A stretch of DNA of 37,793 bases, from assembly GCA_005887995.1 (NCBI GenBank), contig VBJD01000087.1, forward strand, positions 1-37,793, written 5' to 3'. Each line of letters starts with the position of its first letter. The first letter of the stretch is position 1. Positions 28,510-36,599 of the stretch are shown piece after piece. The position numbers were made by a program, and so were the translations under genes. The stretch comes from Chloroflexota bacterium. Its GTDB lineage: Bacteria; Chloroflexota; Limnocylindria; P2-11E. Below the pieces are notes generated by a model. The model did not search any database. It had not been told where the DNA came from and saw nothing but the letters and a program-made list of their open reading frames with translations.

Positions 28510-29784
28510 TTAGCCGTGCTCCGGCGCGACGATCAGCTCTTCGCTCACGAGCGGCACCGAGCGCATGTCACGGATCGGTGACCCGAAGAGGTACGCGAGC
28601 GCGACAACGGCGATGACACCTTGGATAAACAGCGTCGGACGGAGTCCGATCGAATCGCCGAGCACCCCCGCAAGGAAGGCGGCCGGCGGCGCGACGACGA
28701 ACTGCACGAAGTTGGATGCGGCGCCGACGCGGCCGAGCAGCCGATCGGGCGTCACTGATTGCTGAAGAGTGCGTAGGCCGACGAACCACAACGCCTCGGT
28801 GACACCGACGAGCGCCTGCGTCACGCCGAGGAGGATCGCCGCCTGTACGGCCGTGCCCGAGATGAACGGCAGCATGAGGCGGCTGATCGCCTCGAAGAGG
28901 AGCGCGGCGATCATCAATCGCCCGAGACCGAAGCGAGACGCGAGCGGGATGGCGAGCGCCGCGCCGGCGAGCGATGCCGGGCCGACCGCGGCGAGCGCGA
29001 GTCCGAGCAGCGCCGGCGGAAGACGGAGCTCATCGGTCGCGTAGACGACGAGCACGGCCTGGACCGCGAACCACTCGATGTTCGCGAGCGCGATCGCGAC
29101 GACGGAGCGGAACAGCAGATCGTGATCGCGGACGAATCGCAGCCCTTCGCTTACCTCGTGCCACAAGCGCTTTCCTTCTTCACGGGGATGCACGACCTCG
29201 CGCACGCGCAGGGTCGCGACAAGCACCGCGGAGACCACGAAGCTCGCGGCGTCGAAGGCCATCGCGATGGGCGCGGTGAGCGCCTGCACCAGGATGCCGC
29301 CGAGAGACGGGCCGGCGATCTGCGTGATCGCACCTGACACCTGCATCTGGCTGTTCGCTTCCACGAGCCGGTCGCGTCCGATGAGCGGCGGCATGAGCGC
29401 CTGCCGCGCGAGATCGTTCGCCTGGCCGGCGGCGCCCACCAGATAGCCGACGACGTACAGCTGCGCCATCGTGAGCGCGCCGAGCCACGCCGCCACGGGA
29501 ATAGAACCGATGAGGAACGCGCTCGCGATGTTCGCGGCGATCATCACCGGCCGACGCGTTCGCCGATCGATGAACGCGCCGAGCAGCGGCCCGGGCACGA
29601 CCGTCGCCGCCATCCGTGCCGCGACGAGCAGGCCGGTCTCTGTCGCACCGGCGCCGAGAACGAGCACCGCCGTCAGTGGGAGCGCGAGCAGTGTGATGTT
29701 GCTGCCGAGCCGCGAGATCGTGTAGGCGGACCAGAGCTTGGCGAATTCGGGATGGCGCCAGAGCGACGTTCCCACGCGAGCCAC
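28510..29784 (-). CDS. MFS transporter, EntS-like (MFS_3) family
   Basis: 424 residues with about twelve hydrophobic segments. It begins SLWRHPEFAKLWSAYTISRLGSNITLLALPL. The loop 2-3 motif is LLGAFIDRRTRRPVMI, and VTPDRLLGRVGAASNFVQF resembles the family block VPDRLRGRVFS. These match enterobactin-exporter-like and macrolide-efflux-like MFS proteins. The substrate is unknown. GTG start about 13 bases after the HAD gene stop, so the two may be cotranscribed. Confidence 0.85.
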   Translation of the reverse strand: MARVGTSLWRHPEFAKLWSAYTISRLGSNITLLALPLTAVLVLGAGATETGLLVAARMAATVVPGPLLGAFIDRRTRRPVMIAANIASAFLIGSIPVAAWLGALTMAQLYVVGYLVGAAGQANDLARQALMPPLIGRDRLVEANSQMQVSGAITQIAGPSLGGILVQALTAPIAMAFDAASFVVSAVLVATLRVREVVHPREEGKRLWHEVSEGLRFVRDHDLLFRSVVAIALANIEWFAVQAVLVVYATDELRLPPALLGLALAAVGPASLAGAALAIPLASRFGLGRLMIAALLFEAISRLMLPFISGTAVQAAILLGVTQALVGVTEALWFVGLRTLQQSVTPDRLLGRVGAASNFVQFVVAPPAAFLAGVLGDSIGLRPTLFIQGVIAVVALAYLFGSPIRDMRSVPLVSEELIVAPEHG

Positions 29785-29799
29785 TATGCGGCCGTGGAA

Positions 29800-30474
29800 C
29801 TACGAGTCGCGGGCGATGATCTGCTCCGCCACGTCCTCGAGGTCGACGCCCCACACATCCGGTCGCTCCACGAGTTCGTTCCAGATCGTGCCCGGGCGCG
29901 CGACGAATGCCGCGCTGGCGCCCGCGCGCAGCGCGCCTGCGACGTCCCAGTCGTGCGCAGCGATGAGGCGCACGTCGGCGATCGGCACTCCGACGAGTTT
30001 CGCGGCGCGCTCGTACGCCTCTTTCGCCGGCTTCAGCCGCTTCGCGTCGTCCGCTGAGAGCGCGACCTCGAAGATGTCGCGGATGCCCGCGTTCTCGAGT
30101 TGCGCGTCCTCGACCTCGTGCGTCGAGTTCGTGAACGCGGCGAGACGGAAGCCCGCGTCGCGCAAGCGCTCGAGGGCTGGCCGCACGTCCGGGTGCGCCG
30201 GCATGCGGCGAACGGCGCTGAGGATCCGCTGCGCGTCGTCGGCCGAGACGATGATGCCGTGCCGTGCGGCCGTCTGTCGGAGCGCTTCGCGAAAGTGATC
30301 GCCGAACGGCCGGTAGGGGCCGGTGATCGTCAAGAGGAACGCGGAGCGGAGCATCGTCGCGAACCATTCGCGTCGCGCGTGCTTGTCGCCAAAGACCCGC
30401 TCGAAGTGGACGTCGAGGGCGGCGAGATCGAGGAGCGTCTCGTTGACGTCGAAGAGGAGGACGCGACGCTTCAC
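29800..30474 (-). CDS. HAD-superfamily hydrolase, haloacid dehalogenase type II-like
   Basis: 224 residues. Motif I LLFDVNETLLDL supplies the nucleophile Asp; DVN in place of DxD is typical of haloacid dehalogenases. Motif II is FTNST (about 115), motif III uses Lys in LKPAKEAYERAA, and motif IV is AAHDWDVAGALRAGASAAFV. The cap domain lies between 20 and 90. Substrates are probably 2-haloacids or a related small molecule; this cannot be decided from sequence. It ends 5 bp from tRNA-Ser(GGA). Confidence 0.88.
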   Translation of the reverse strand: MKRRVLLFDVNETLLDLAALDVHFERVFGDKHARREWFATMLRSAFLLTITGPYRPFGDHFREALRQTAARHGIIVSADDAQRILSAVRRMPAHPDVRPALERLRDAGFRLAAFTNSTHEVEDAQLENAGIRDIFEVALSADDAKRLKPAKEAYERAAKLVGVPIADVRLIAAHDWDVAGALRAGASAAFVARPGTIWNELVERPDVWGVDLEDVAEQIIARDS

Positions 30475-30478
30475 GCTG

Positions 30479-30561
30479 CGGAGAGGGCGGGATTCGAACC
30501 CGCGAGCCTTTCGGCTACCCGCTTTCCAGACGGGGGCACTAGACCACTATGCGACCTCTCC
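30479..30561 (-). tRNA. tRNA-Ser (anticodon GGA)
   Basis: Acceptor GGAGAGG / CCTCTCC, anticodon loop CTGGAAA (GGA), class II long variable arm TAGCCGAAAGGCT, T-loop GTTCGAATC and discriminator G as expected for Ser. CCA is not encoded. Confidence 0.95.
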
Positions 30562-30595
30562 GAGACTCCATTGTGCCGGACTCGTGCGCAGCGCC

Positions 30596-31372
30596 TTAGG
30601 TGACAAAACCTCTCCAGATCATGAACGCGTACAGGCTCGCGCCGAATACGCCGATCGCCGCGAGGATGAGGAACCCTGCGACGCCGGTGCCGACCAGGCC
30701 GACGACCACACCAAGCAACAGCATGAGAAATAGGAAGCCGATCGCATTGTCAAAGTGCAGCTCGCGCTGTGGGCGTGATTTGAGCGTCCCGGGCGACACG
30801 GGCTCGATGGACAGCGCCGTATACGCGTAAAGCGTGGCCCGCTTCTCCCATATCGAGAAGCTTCTGCTGTAGTAGATGCGCCAAGAACCGTCGGGGATGA
30901 GCTGGTAGGCCGACAGCGAGATCCTCATCAAGCGGCCCTCGCAGTCCAGAAAGCGACTGAGTGTCGCGCCCATCTGACCCGGGCGTTCGGTGCCTACCAC
31001 CACACCATTGACGTAGCCCTCATAGCGCAGCAGTGGCGTCTCACCAATGCCTCGCCAGAGACTGTGGGTCAGGCGCGCGAAGTATGCGGCGGCCGCCAGC
31101 GCACACGCGGCGAATCCGAGATCCAAAAGCGCTGCCATGGATCGCGACCCGACGAGACCGAACGCGCCCCACGCGAACACGACGGTGAGTGCGAGGCTCG
31201 CGGCCCCGGCGACGAGCCGGTACCAGAGCGCCTGGAGTCGTAATCGCAATATTTGCCGCTCCGAAAGGCGGCCTTCGTGATTTGCGGCGAGATCCTCGGC
31301 CGTAAAGCCAAGCGCGCGGCCGAGTTGAGGAACAAAGCCCGTCGCCGTGGACGCGTGCGTCTTAGCCGTCAA
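30596..31372 (-). CDS. Membrane protein of unknown function
   Basis: 258 residues, no family recognised. Predicted transmembrane stretches: LVAGAASLALTVVFAWGAFG (about 54-75), LDLGFAACALAAAAYFA (about 83-100), and two near the end, GFLFLMLLLGVVVGLVG and AGFLILAAIGVFGASLYAF. Between them is a soluble loop of about 100 residues (YVNGVVVGTERPGQMG to SPGTLKSRPQR). The N-terminus is charged (LGFTAEDLAANHEGRLSERQ). It lies between two tRNA-Ser genes of the same direction. Confidence 0.7.
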   Translation of the reverse strand: MTAKTHASTATGFVPQLGRALGFTAEDLAANHEGRLSERQILRLRLQALWYRLVAGAASLALTVVFAWGAFGLVGSRSMAALLDLGFAACALAAAAYFARLTHSLWRGIGETPLLRYEGYVNGVVVGTERPGQMGATLSRFLDCEGRLMRISLSAYQLIPDGSWRIYYSRSFSIWEKRATLYAYTALSIEPVSPGTLKSRPQRELHFDNAIGFLFLMLLLGVVVGLVGTGVAGFLILAAIGVFGASLYAFMIWRGFVT

Positions 31373-31383
31373 TAGCGCACCGG

Positions 31384-31466
31384 CGGAGAGGGCGGGATTC
31401 GAACCCGCGAGGCTTTCGCCTACCGCTTTTCGAGAGCGGCACCATCAACCACTCGGACACCTCTCC
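31384..31466 (-). tRNA. tRNA-Ser (anticodon CGA)
   Basis: Acceptor GGAGAGG / CCTCTCC, anticodon loop CTCGAAA (CGA), long variable arm TAGGCGAAAGCCT, T-loop GTTCGAATC, discriminator G. Its acceptor and T-arm are identical to tRNA-Ser(GGA) about 0.9 kb away. Confidence 0.95.
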
Positions 31467-31512
31467 GGGAAGAAGTTTAAGGGCGCGCACGTTCCCTAAA
31501 CTCGACAGCTCC

Positions 31513-32766
31513 GTGACGCTTCGCCGGTTCCACTACGCCTGGGTCGTGACGTCGGTCACGTTCGTCGCGCTGCTTGCGGCATCGTCGGTGCGCGCGGCAC
31601 CCGGCGTCTTCATCGTGCCGCTCGAGCAAGAGTTCGGCTGGGACCGAGCGATCATCTCGCTCGCCGTCTCGATCAGCCTCATCACCTTCGGGCTCGGCGG
31701 GCCGATCGGCGGGACCCTCGTCGACCGCATCGGGCCGCGCCGCGCGCTCCTCGGTGGCCTCGGGATGATCGCCGTCGGCCTCTATCTGCTGCTTTCGCTG
31801 CGCGACCTGTGGCAGCTCTACCTGCTATGGGGTGTGCTCATCGGCGTCGGCACCGGCATCGCGAGCCAGGTCACCGGCGCGACGGTCGCGCATCGCTGGT
31901 TCCGCACCCATCGCGGCCTCGTCATCGGGCTGTTCGGCGCCGCGACATCGGTCGGACAGCTCATCTTCGTGCCGTGGATGCTCAACGTCACCACGACGGA
32001 CGGCTGGCGCTCGGGCCTGACGCTCGTGCTCGTCGCGTCGATCGCCGCGGCGGTGCCGGTGCTGCTCTTCATGCGCGACCGCCCGGCCGACATCGGCGCC
32101 CGCGCGCTCGGCGAGGGCGAGACCATCTCCGCTGAGGAGCGGGCCGCGGACCAACGTCGGACACCGCTTCGCGCCGCGTTGCGCGATCGCGACTTCTGGC
32201 TCCTCGCGGGCTCCTTCTTCATCTGCGGCTACACGTCCAATGGCCTCGTCGGCACGCACCTCATCCCGCACGCGATGGAGCATGGCTTCACCGCCGTGAC
32301 GTCCGGCACGGCGGTGGGCCTCATGGGCTCCATGAACATCGTCGGCACGCTTGCGTCCGGGTGGCTGTCCGATCGCTACGACAACCGCAAGCTGCTCGCG
32401 GCCTACTACGGCTTCCGCGCGCTGTCGCTCATGGCGTTGCCGTTCATCTACGAGGGCCAGTGGCTGTACGCGTTCGCCGTCCTCTACGGGCTCGACTGGA
32501 TCGCCACCGTCCCGCCGACGGCGAACCTCACGGCGCAGATCTTCGGGCGCGCCTCACTCGGTCAGTTGTACGGCTGGATCTTCTTCTCGCACATGTGCGG
32601 TGCGGCGCTCGCGGCGTTCGCCGGGGGCTTCGCGCACAACGTGCTCGGTAACTATCACCTGATGTTCATCTCGGCCGCGGTAATGGGATTCATCGCGGTG
32701 TCGCTCGCGCTGCGCATCAGTCCGGCTCGGCGGAACGAGCTGGTCCCCGCGGTCGCTCCGGCCTAG
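31513..32766 (+). CDS. MFS transporter, monocarboxylate/oxalate-formate antiporter-like
   Basis: 417 residues, about twelve hydrophobic segments. It starts RRFHYAWVVTSVTFVALLAA (the HYAWVV opening is common in this group). It has GGPIGGTLVDRIGPRRALLGG (loop 2-3 motif), WFRTHRGLVIGLFGAATSVG, and the second-half loop ASGWLSDRYDNRKLLAAYYG. Organic-acid transport is an inference. GTG start behind a short gap after tRNA-Ser(CGA). Converges on the aldolase gene with only a 2-bp gap. Confidence 0.85.
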   Translation: MTLRRFHYAWVVTSVTFVALLAASSVRAAPGVFIVPLEQEFGWDRAIISLAVSISLITFGLGGPIGGTLVDRIGPRRALLGGLGMIAVGLYLLLSLRDLWQLYLLWGVLIGVGTGIASQVTGATVAHRWFRTHRGLVIGLFGAATSVGQLIFVPWMLNVTTTDGWRSGLTLVLVASIAAAVPVLLFMRDRPADIGARALGEGETISAEERAADQRRTPLRAALRDRDFWLLAGSFFICGYTSNGLVGTHLIPHAMEHGFTAVTSGTAVGLMGSMNIVGTLASGWLSDRYDNRKLLAAYYGFRALSLMALPFIYEGQWLYAFAVLYGLDWIATVPPTANLTAQIFGRASLGQLYGWIFFSHMCGAALAAFAGGFAHNVLGNYHLMFISAAVMGFIAVSLALRISPARRNELVPAVAPA

Positions 32767-32768
32767 AC

Positions 32769-33806
32769 CTAGACCGGCGCGGGCTCCTTCTCCATCTCGG
32801 CGTCGTATTCGCCGTTGCGCGCCGCCGACGTGACGCGCGAACGATGTGCGAACGCTCGCTGCGCTGCGACGATGTTCTCCTTCTTCCCCGACCACGCCTT
32901 CTGCGGAGCGGCCTGCAGGCCGCGGCCGTATGAGAAGGAGAGCTGCCACGGCACGCCGCCGATCTCCGCCGCCCGGCGGTTGATCGCGTCGAGGTTCACC
33001 GTGGCTTCGCCGTCGGACTGGCCACCCGAGAGGAACACGATGCCCGGCACCATCGCCGGTACAGAGCTCAGGAAGCAGTGGAGCGTGTACCGCGCCACCG
33101 TCTCCGCCGGCGCACGATCGCGCGCGTCCTTGCCCGAGAGGACCATCGCGGGCTTGAGCAGCATGCCGTCGAAGTCCACGCGCTGCGACGCCAGCTGATT
33201 GAACACGGTGCGCAGCGCCCGCACGCTCACCTCGTAGCAGCGATCGATGGAGTGATCACCGTCCATGAGGACCTCGGGCTCGACGATCGGCACGATGCCC
33301 GCCTCCTGGCTCAGCGCGGCATAGCGCGCGAGCGCGTGCGAATTCACGCGGATCGAGTACAGCGACGGGATGTCTTCGCCCTCGATGTTGATGACCGCGC
33401 GCCACTTGCTGAACTGCGCGCCGAGCTTCTTGTACTCGGCGAGTCGCTCGCGCAACCCGTCGAGGCCTTCGGTCACGGTCTCCTTCGGAGACTTCGCGAG
33501 CGGCTTCGCGCCGATGTCGACCTTGATGCCGGGGATGACGCCCTGATCGGTCAGCACCTTGACGAGCGGCGTGCCATCCGATGCCTTCTGGCGGATCGTC
33601 TCGTCGTAGAGGATCACGCCGCTGATGTACTTGCCCATGCCCGGTGTGCGGAAGAGGAGCTCGCGGTACGAACGCCGGTTTTCCTCGTTGTTCTCAACGC
33701 CGATCGCATCGAAACGCCGTTTGATGGTGCTCGTGCTCTCATCGGCGGCGAGGATCCCCTTGCCTGGAGCGACGAGCGTCTTCGCGACCGCGGCTAGGTC
33801 CGCCAT
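32769..33806 (-). CDS. Fructose-bisphosphate aldolase, class I
   Basis: 345 residues of the animal/plant-type class I aldolase. N-terminal GKGILAADESTSTIKRRF, Schiff-base neighbourhood IVEPEVLMDGDH (Glu) and GMLLKPAMV (the Lys that forms the imine), then GIVFLSGGQSDGEATVNL and WQLSFSYGRGLQ. It interconverts fructose-1,6-bisphosphate with two triose phosphates in glycolysis and gluconeogenesis, without metal. The C-terminus lacks the terminal Tyr of animal enzymes. Confidence 0.95.
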   Translation of the reverse strand: MADLAAVAKTLVAPGKGILAADESTSTIKRRFDAIGVENNEENRRSYRELLFRTPGMGKYISGVILYDETIRQKASDGTPLVKVLTDQGVIPGIKVDIGAKPLAKSPKETVTEGLDGLRERLAEYKKLGAQFSKWRAVINIEGEDIPSLYSIRVNSHALARYAALSQEAGIVPIVEPEVLMDGDHSIDRCYEVSVRALRTVFNQLASQRVDFDGMLLKPAMVLSGKDARDRAPAETVARYTLHCFLSSVPAMVPGIVFLSGGQSDGEATVNLDAINRRAAEIGGVPWQLSFSYGRGLQAAPQKAWSGKKENIVAAQRAFAHRSRVTSAARNGEYDAEMEKEPAPV

Positions 33807-33857
33807 CGACCCGAAGAATAGCGAGGCGGCCGGAGCGAGCGAGGAAGCGGCCGCGCG

Positions 33858-34379
33858 CTACTCGTCCGCAGCAGGGCGATGGCTCGCGAAGAAGTCGCGT
33901 AGGACGCGCTCGCACTCCTCGCGGAGCACGCCCGTCCGCCAGCGGGGATGGTGGTTGAGCTTTCGCTCGTCAAAGACGTTGGCGACCGAGATCACCGCGC
34001 CGGCCTTGGGATCCGGCGCGCCGAACACCACGAGCGGCACGCGCGCGAGCACGATCGCACCGGCGCACATGACGCACGGCTCGAGCGTCACGTACATCGC
34101 GCAATCCGTCAGCCGCCAGGAGCCGACGCGCTCCCCTGCCTCGCGCAGCGCGAGGATCTCAGCGTGGCCCGTGGGATCGCGGGCCTCCTCGCGACGGTTA
34201 CGGGCGCGAGCGATGACCTCGCCGCCGCGCACGATGACCGCGCCGATCGGCACGTCCTCGTGCTCGACGGCGGCCCGCGCTTCGTCGAGCGCGGCCCGCA
34301 TGCAGGCGATGTCCTCGGCGGGACCCGGCAGCTCCACGCGGCCATGGTCAGCGGCCAGACCGTGGGACTGCTTCTGCAT
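33858..34379 (-). CDS. tadA: tRNA adenosine(34) deaminase TadA
   Basis: 173 residues. Zinc-dependent deaminase motifs: GHAEILAL (His ligand and catalytic Glu), LEPCVMCAGAIV (two Cys ligands) and YVTLEPC. VFGAPDPKAGAV and the C-terminal ECERVLRDFF fit TadA, which makes inosine at the wobble position of tRNA-Arg. The first 25 residues are not conserved-looking, and the ATG 34379 SD is too close; GTG 34337 or ATG 34301 are alternative starts. Confidence 0.92.
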   Translation of the reverse strand: MQKQSHGLAADHGRVELPGPAEDIACMRAALDEARAAVEHEDVPIGAVIVRGGEVIARARNRREEARDPTGHAEILALREAGERVGSWRLTDCAMYVTLEPCVMCAGAIVLARVPLVVFGAPDPKAGAVISVANVFDERKLNHHPRWRTGVLREECERVLRDFFASHRPAADE

Positions 34380-34389
34380 CCTTTTCTGG

Positions 34390-34414
34390 TTAATATATCA
34401 TTCTGCAATATTAA
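34390..34414. promoter_or_regulatory. AT-rich inverted repeat between tadA and the SPFH gene
   Basis: TTAATAT and ATATTAA, 7-bp arms separated by 11 bases, sit in the divergent gap of a genome that is otherwise strongly GC-rich. The spacing fits an operator for a dimeric regulator or overlapping divergent -10 elements (TAATAT and its complement). Confidence 0.45.
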
Positions 34415-34439
34415 TGCAAGTACGCGAATGGGGGAGCAG

Positions 34440-35118
34440 ATGATCCGCGAACAGCGCGCCACAACATTGCCCGGCGTCCTCATGCTCGTGGTCTTCCTCG
34501 CGCTCGAGATCTTCAGCATCTGGTTGTTCGTCGACCGCATCCTGGCGAAAGAGTGGTGGATGGCGGGCACGGCCGTGCTCGTCTTCGTGGTCGCGTTCGT
34601 CGGGCTGTTCGGCCTGACGCCGGTCAGTCCCAATGAGTCCCGCGTGCTGCAGGTCCTCGGCTCGTACGCCGGCACGATCCACCAGGCGGGGTTCTGGTGG
34701 GTGAATCCGTTCGCCTTCCCGCGCCGGCGGGTGTCACTGCGCATCCGCAACTTCGAGAGCTCGAAGCTCAAGGTCAACGACCACGACGGCAACCCCGTCG
34801 AGATCGCGGCCATCGTGGTCTGGCGGGTCGTCGAGACGGCTGAAGCGGTCTTCCAAGTCGATGACTACCGCGTACGCGCCGGAGATCGCGCAGGCCATGC
34901 TGCGTCGGCAGCAGGCGAGCGCCGTCGTGGCCGCGCGGACGCGCATCGTCGAGGGCGCGGTCGGGATGGTCGAGATGGCCCTCGACGAGCTCAGCAAGCG
35001 CAGCGTCGTCGAGCTTGACGAGGAGCGGAAGGCCGCCATGGTGAGCAACCTCCTCGTCGTCCTCTGCTCGGAGCAGAACACGCAGCCGGTCGTGAACACG
35101 GGAACGCTGTACACGTAG
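34440..35118 (+). pseudogene. SPFH/band 7 protein gene with internal out-of-frame deletion
   Basis: The first frame (from ATG 34440) encodes the N-terminus of an SPFH membrane protein: two hydrophobic segments, then [60 protein letters not shown] and AVFQVDDY. It then runs into unrelated Arg-rich residues. At the same point a second frame picks up the normal C-terminal part ([20 protein letters not shown] to [16 protein letters not shown], stop at 35116-35118). Relative to full-length relatives about 70-80 residues between DDY and AYAPEI are missing and the frame shifts. No single protein can be made. This is either true decay or an assembly error. The RHH gene that usually accompanies such SPFH genes follows directly. 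Confidence 0.8.
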
Positions 35119-35120
35119 TC

Positions 35121-35294
35121 GTGGCCGACAAGAAGAAGCCCGTGCTTCTTCGGATCGATCCGGACACGCACGAGGCACTACAGCGGTGGGCGAGCGACGA
35201 GCTGCGCAGCGTCAACGCGCAGATCGAGTACCTCCTGCGTCGCTCGCTCCAGGAGGCCGACCGGTTGCCGCAGCCGCGCGGAGGGAAGCGCTAG
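35121..35294 (+). CDS. Small Arc/ribbon-helix-helix-like protein
   Basis: 57 residues from GTG 35121, two bases after the SPFH stop. [20 protein letters not shown] gives the DNA-contacting strand and first helix, and [17 protein letters not shown] the second helix, the pattern of Arc/HicB-type RHH proteins. It lacks any adjacent toxin. It probably dimerises and binds DNA, perhaps the AT-rich repeat upstream of the SPFH gene; that is inference from proximity. Confidence 0.75.
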   Translation: MADKKKPVLLRIDPDTHEALQRWASDELRSVNAQIEYLLRRSLQEADRLPQPRGGKR

Positions 35295-35300
35295 GTGTCG

Positions 35301-36002
35301 CTAGACCCCGAGATAACGCGCCTCGATCTCACGCGAGCCCGCGAGATCCGCGGCGGTGCCACTGAAGACGATCGTGCCCTTGTTCATGACGTAGACGCGC
35401 TGCGCGACGCGCGTCGCGAGCGCGAGGTTCTGCTCCACGAGCAGGAGCGCGATGCCGCTCTCGCGGAGCCGGACGAGCGCCTCCCCCACCTCGTCGACGA
35501 TCTTCGGCGCGAGACCCTCCGACGGCTCGTCGAGCAACAAGACACGCGGGTTGCGCATGAGCGCGCGACCGATCGCCAGCATCTGCTGTTCGCCACCGGA
35601 GAGCTGATCGCCGAACGCGTCGAGCCGGCGCACAAGCGCTGGGAAGAGAGCCAACACGCGCTCGAGATCCCAGCCGTCGCGGCGCGCGTGGGCCGTGAGC
35701 TGCAGGTTCTCGCGCACGCTGAGATCCGCGAAGACGCGCCGCCCCTGGGGAACGAGGCTCAATCCCGCGCGCGCGATACGGTGCGGTGAGAGCCCGGCGA
35801 TCTCGGCGCCACGCAGCCGCACGCTGCCGCTGCGCGGGCGCACGAAGCCGACGATGGACGAGATCGTCGTCGTCTTACCCGCGCCGTTGCGGCCGAGGAT
35901 CGCGACGCACTCGCTCTCAGCGGCATCGAGCGAGACGCCTTGCAGGACGTGGCTCTCGCCGTAGTACGCGTGCAGGTCGTGCACCTCGAGCGCGGCCGTC
36001 AC
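35301..36002 (-). CDS. livF: Branched-chain amino acid ABC transporter ATPase LivF, second copy
   Basis: 233 residues. Walker A GRNGAGKTTTISSI near 37, LSLVPQGRRVFADLSV (LivF-type Q-loop), signature LSGGEQQMLAIGRAL, Walker B VLLLDEPSEGLAP, H-loop LLLVEQN. Complete. The GTG start overlaps the TGA of livG (GTGA). Convergent with the RHH gene, 6 bp apart. Confidence 0.92.
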   Translation of the reverse strand: MTAALEVHDLHAYYGESHVLQGVSLDAAESECVAILGRNGAGKTTTISSIVGFVRPRSGSVRLRGAEIAGLSPHRIARAGLSLVPQGRRVFADLSVRENLQLTAHARRDGWDLERVLALFPALVRRLDAFGDQLSGGEQQMLAIGRALMRNPRVLLLDEPSEGLAPKIVDEVGEALVRLRESGIALLLVEQNLALATRVAQRVYVMNKGTIVFSGTAADLAGSREIEARYLGV

Positions 36003-36599
36003 GCGACGACCTTCCCGAGATAGACCTCGTTCACCGTGCGGTCGCCGCGCACCTCGGCAGGCGTGCCATCGGCGAGCACGCGGCCCTCGTGGAGCACGCT
36101 GATGCGGTCCGCGAGGCGGAACACGACATCCATGTCGTGCTCGACGATGACAACGGTGAGCGATCGGCGCGGCGACGTCGGCGCGCTCTGCGATGCCAAC
36201 GCGCGCGAGCAACTCGCGCGCGGCGGCGCGGTCGTCAGGTTGTGGCGACGTGAACGGACGGTACGGTCCGCGCGCCGCGCCCACCGCGAGGAGGACGTTC
36301 TCCGCGGCAGCTAAGGGCTCGAACAGCTCGTTGCGCTGATACATACGGGCGACGCCGCGGCGCGCCAGCTCGTGCGGCGCCCGTCGCGTGACGTCCTCGC
36401 CGGCGAGGGCCACCGAGCCCGATGTCGGGTCGAGCTCGCCGGTGAGGATGTTGAAGAGCGTCGTCTTCCCGGCCCCGTTCGGGCCGATGATCGCGCGGCG
36501 CTCGCCCGCAGCCACGCTGAGCGACACGCCGTCGAGCGCCTTCACCCCTCCGAACTCGCGGCGGAGGTCGTGCGTCGTCAGCAGCGGTGTGCCGTTCAC
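35999..36599 (-). pseudogene. livG: LivG, second copy, with internal out-of-frame deletion
   Basis: The first frame (GTG 36599, overlapping the livM TGA) encodes a normal LivG start: LREFGGVKALDG, Walker A IGPNGAGKTTLFNI, GVARMYQRNELFEPL, LLARVGIAERADVAA. It then goes out of frame. The second frame resumes at SLTVVIVEHDMDVVFRLADR and ends VNEVYLGKVVA at the stop 35999-36001. Compared with the intact copy at 21004-21756, about 50 residues are missing, including the ABC signature and Walker B. The product could not hydrolyse ATP. The sharp junction lies near 36165-36175. Possible decay or assembly error. Confidence 0.82.

Noticed and set aside
33807-33857. GC-rich repeats in short intergenic gaps (also near 25690 and 18140) as mobile elements
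   Set aside because: They are short, differ from one another, have no target duplications and are explained by base composition.
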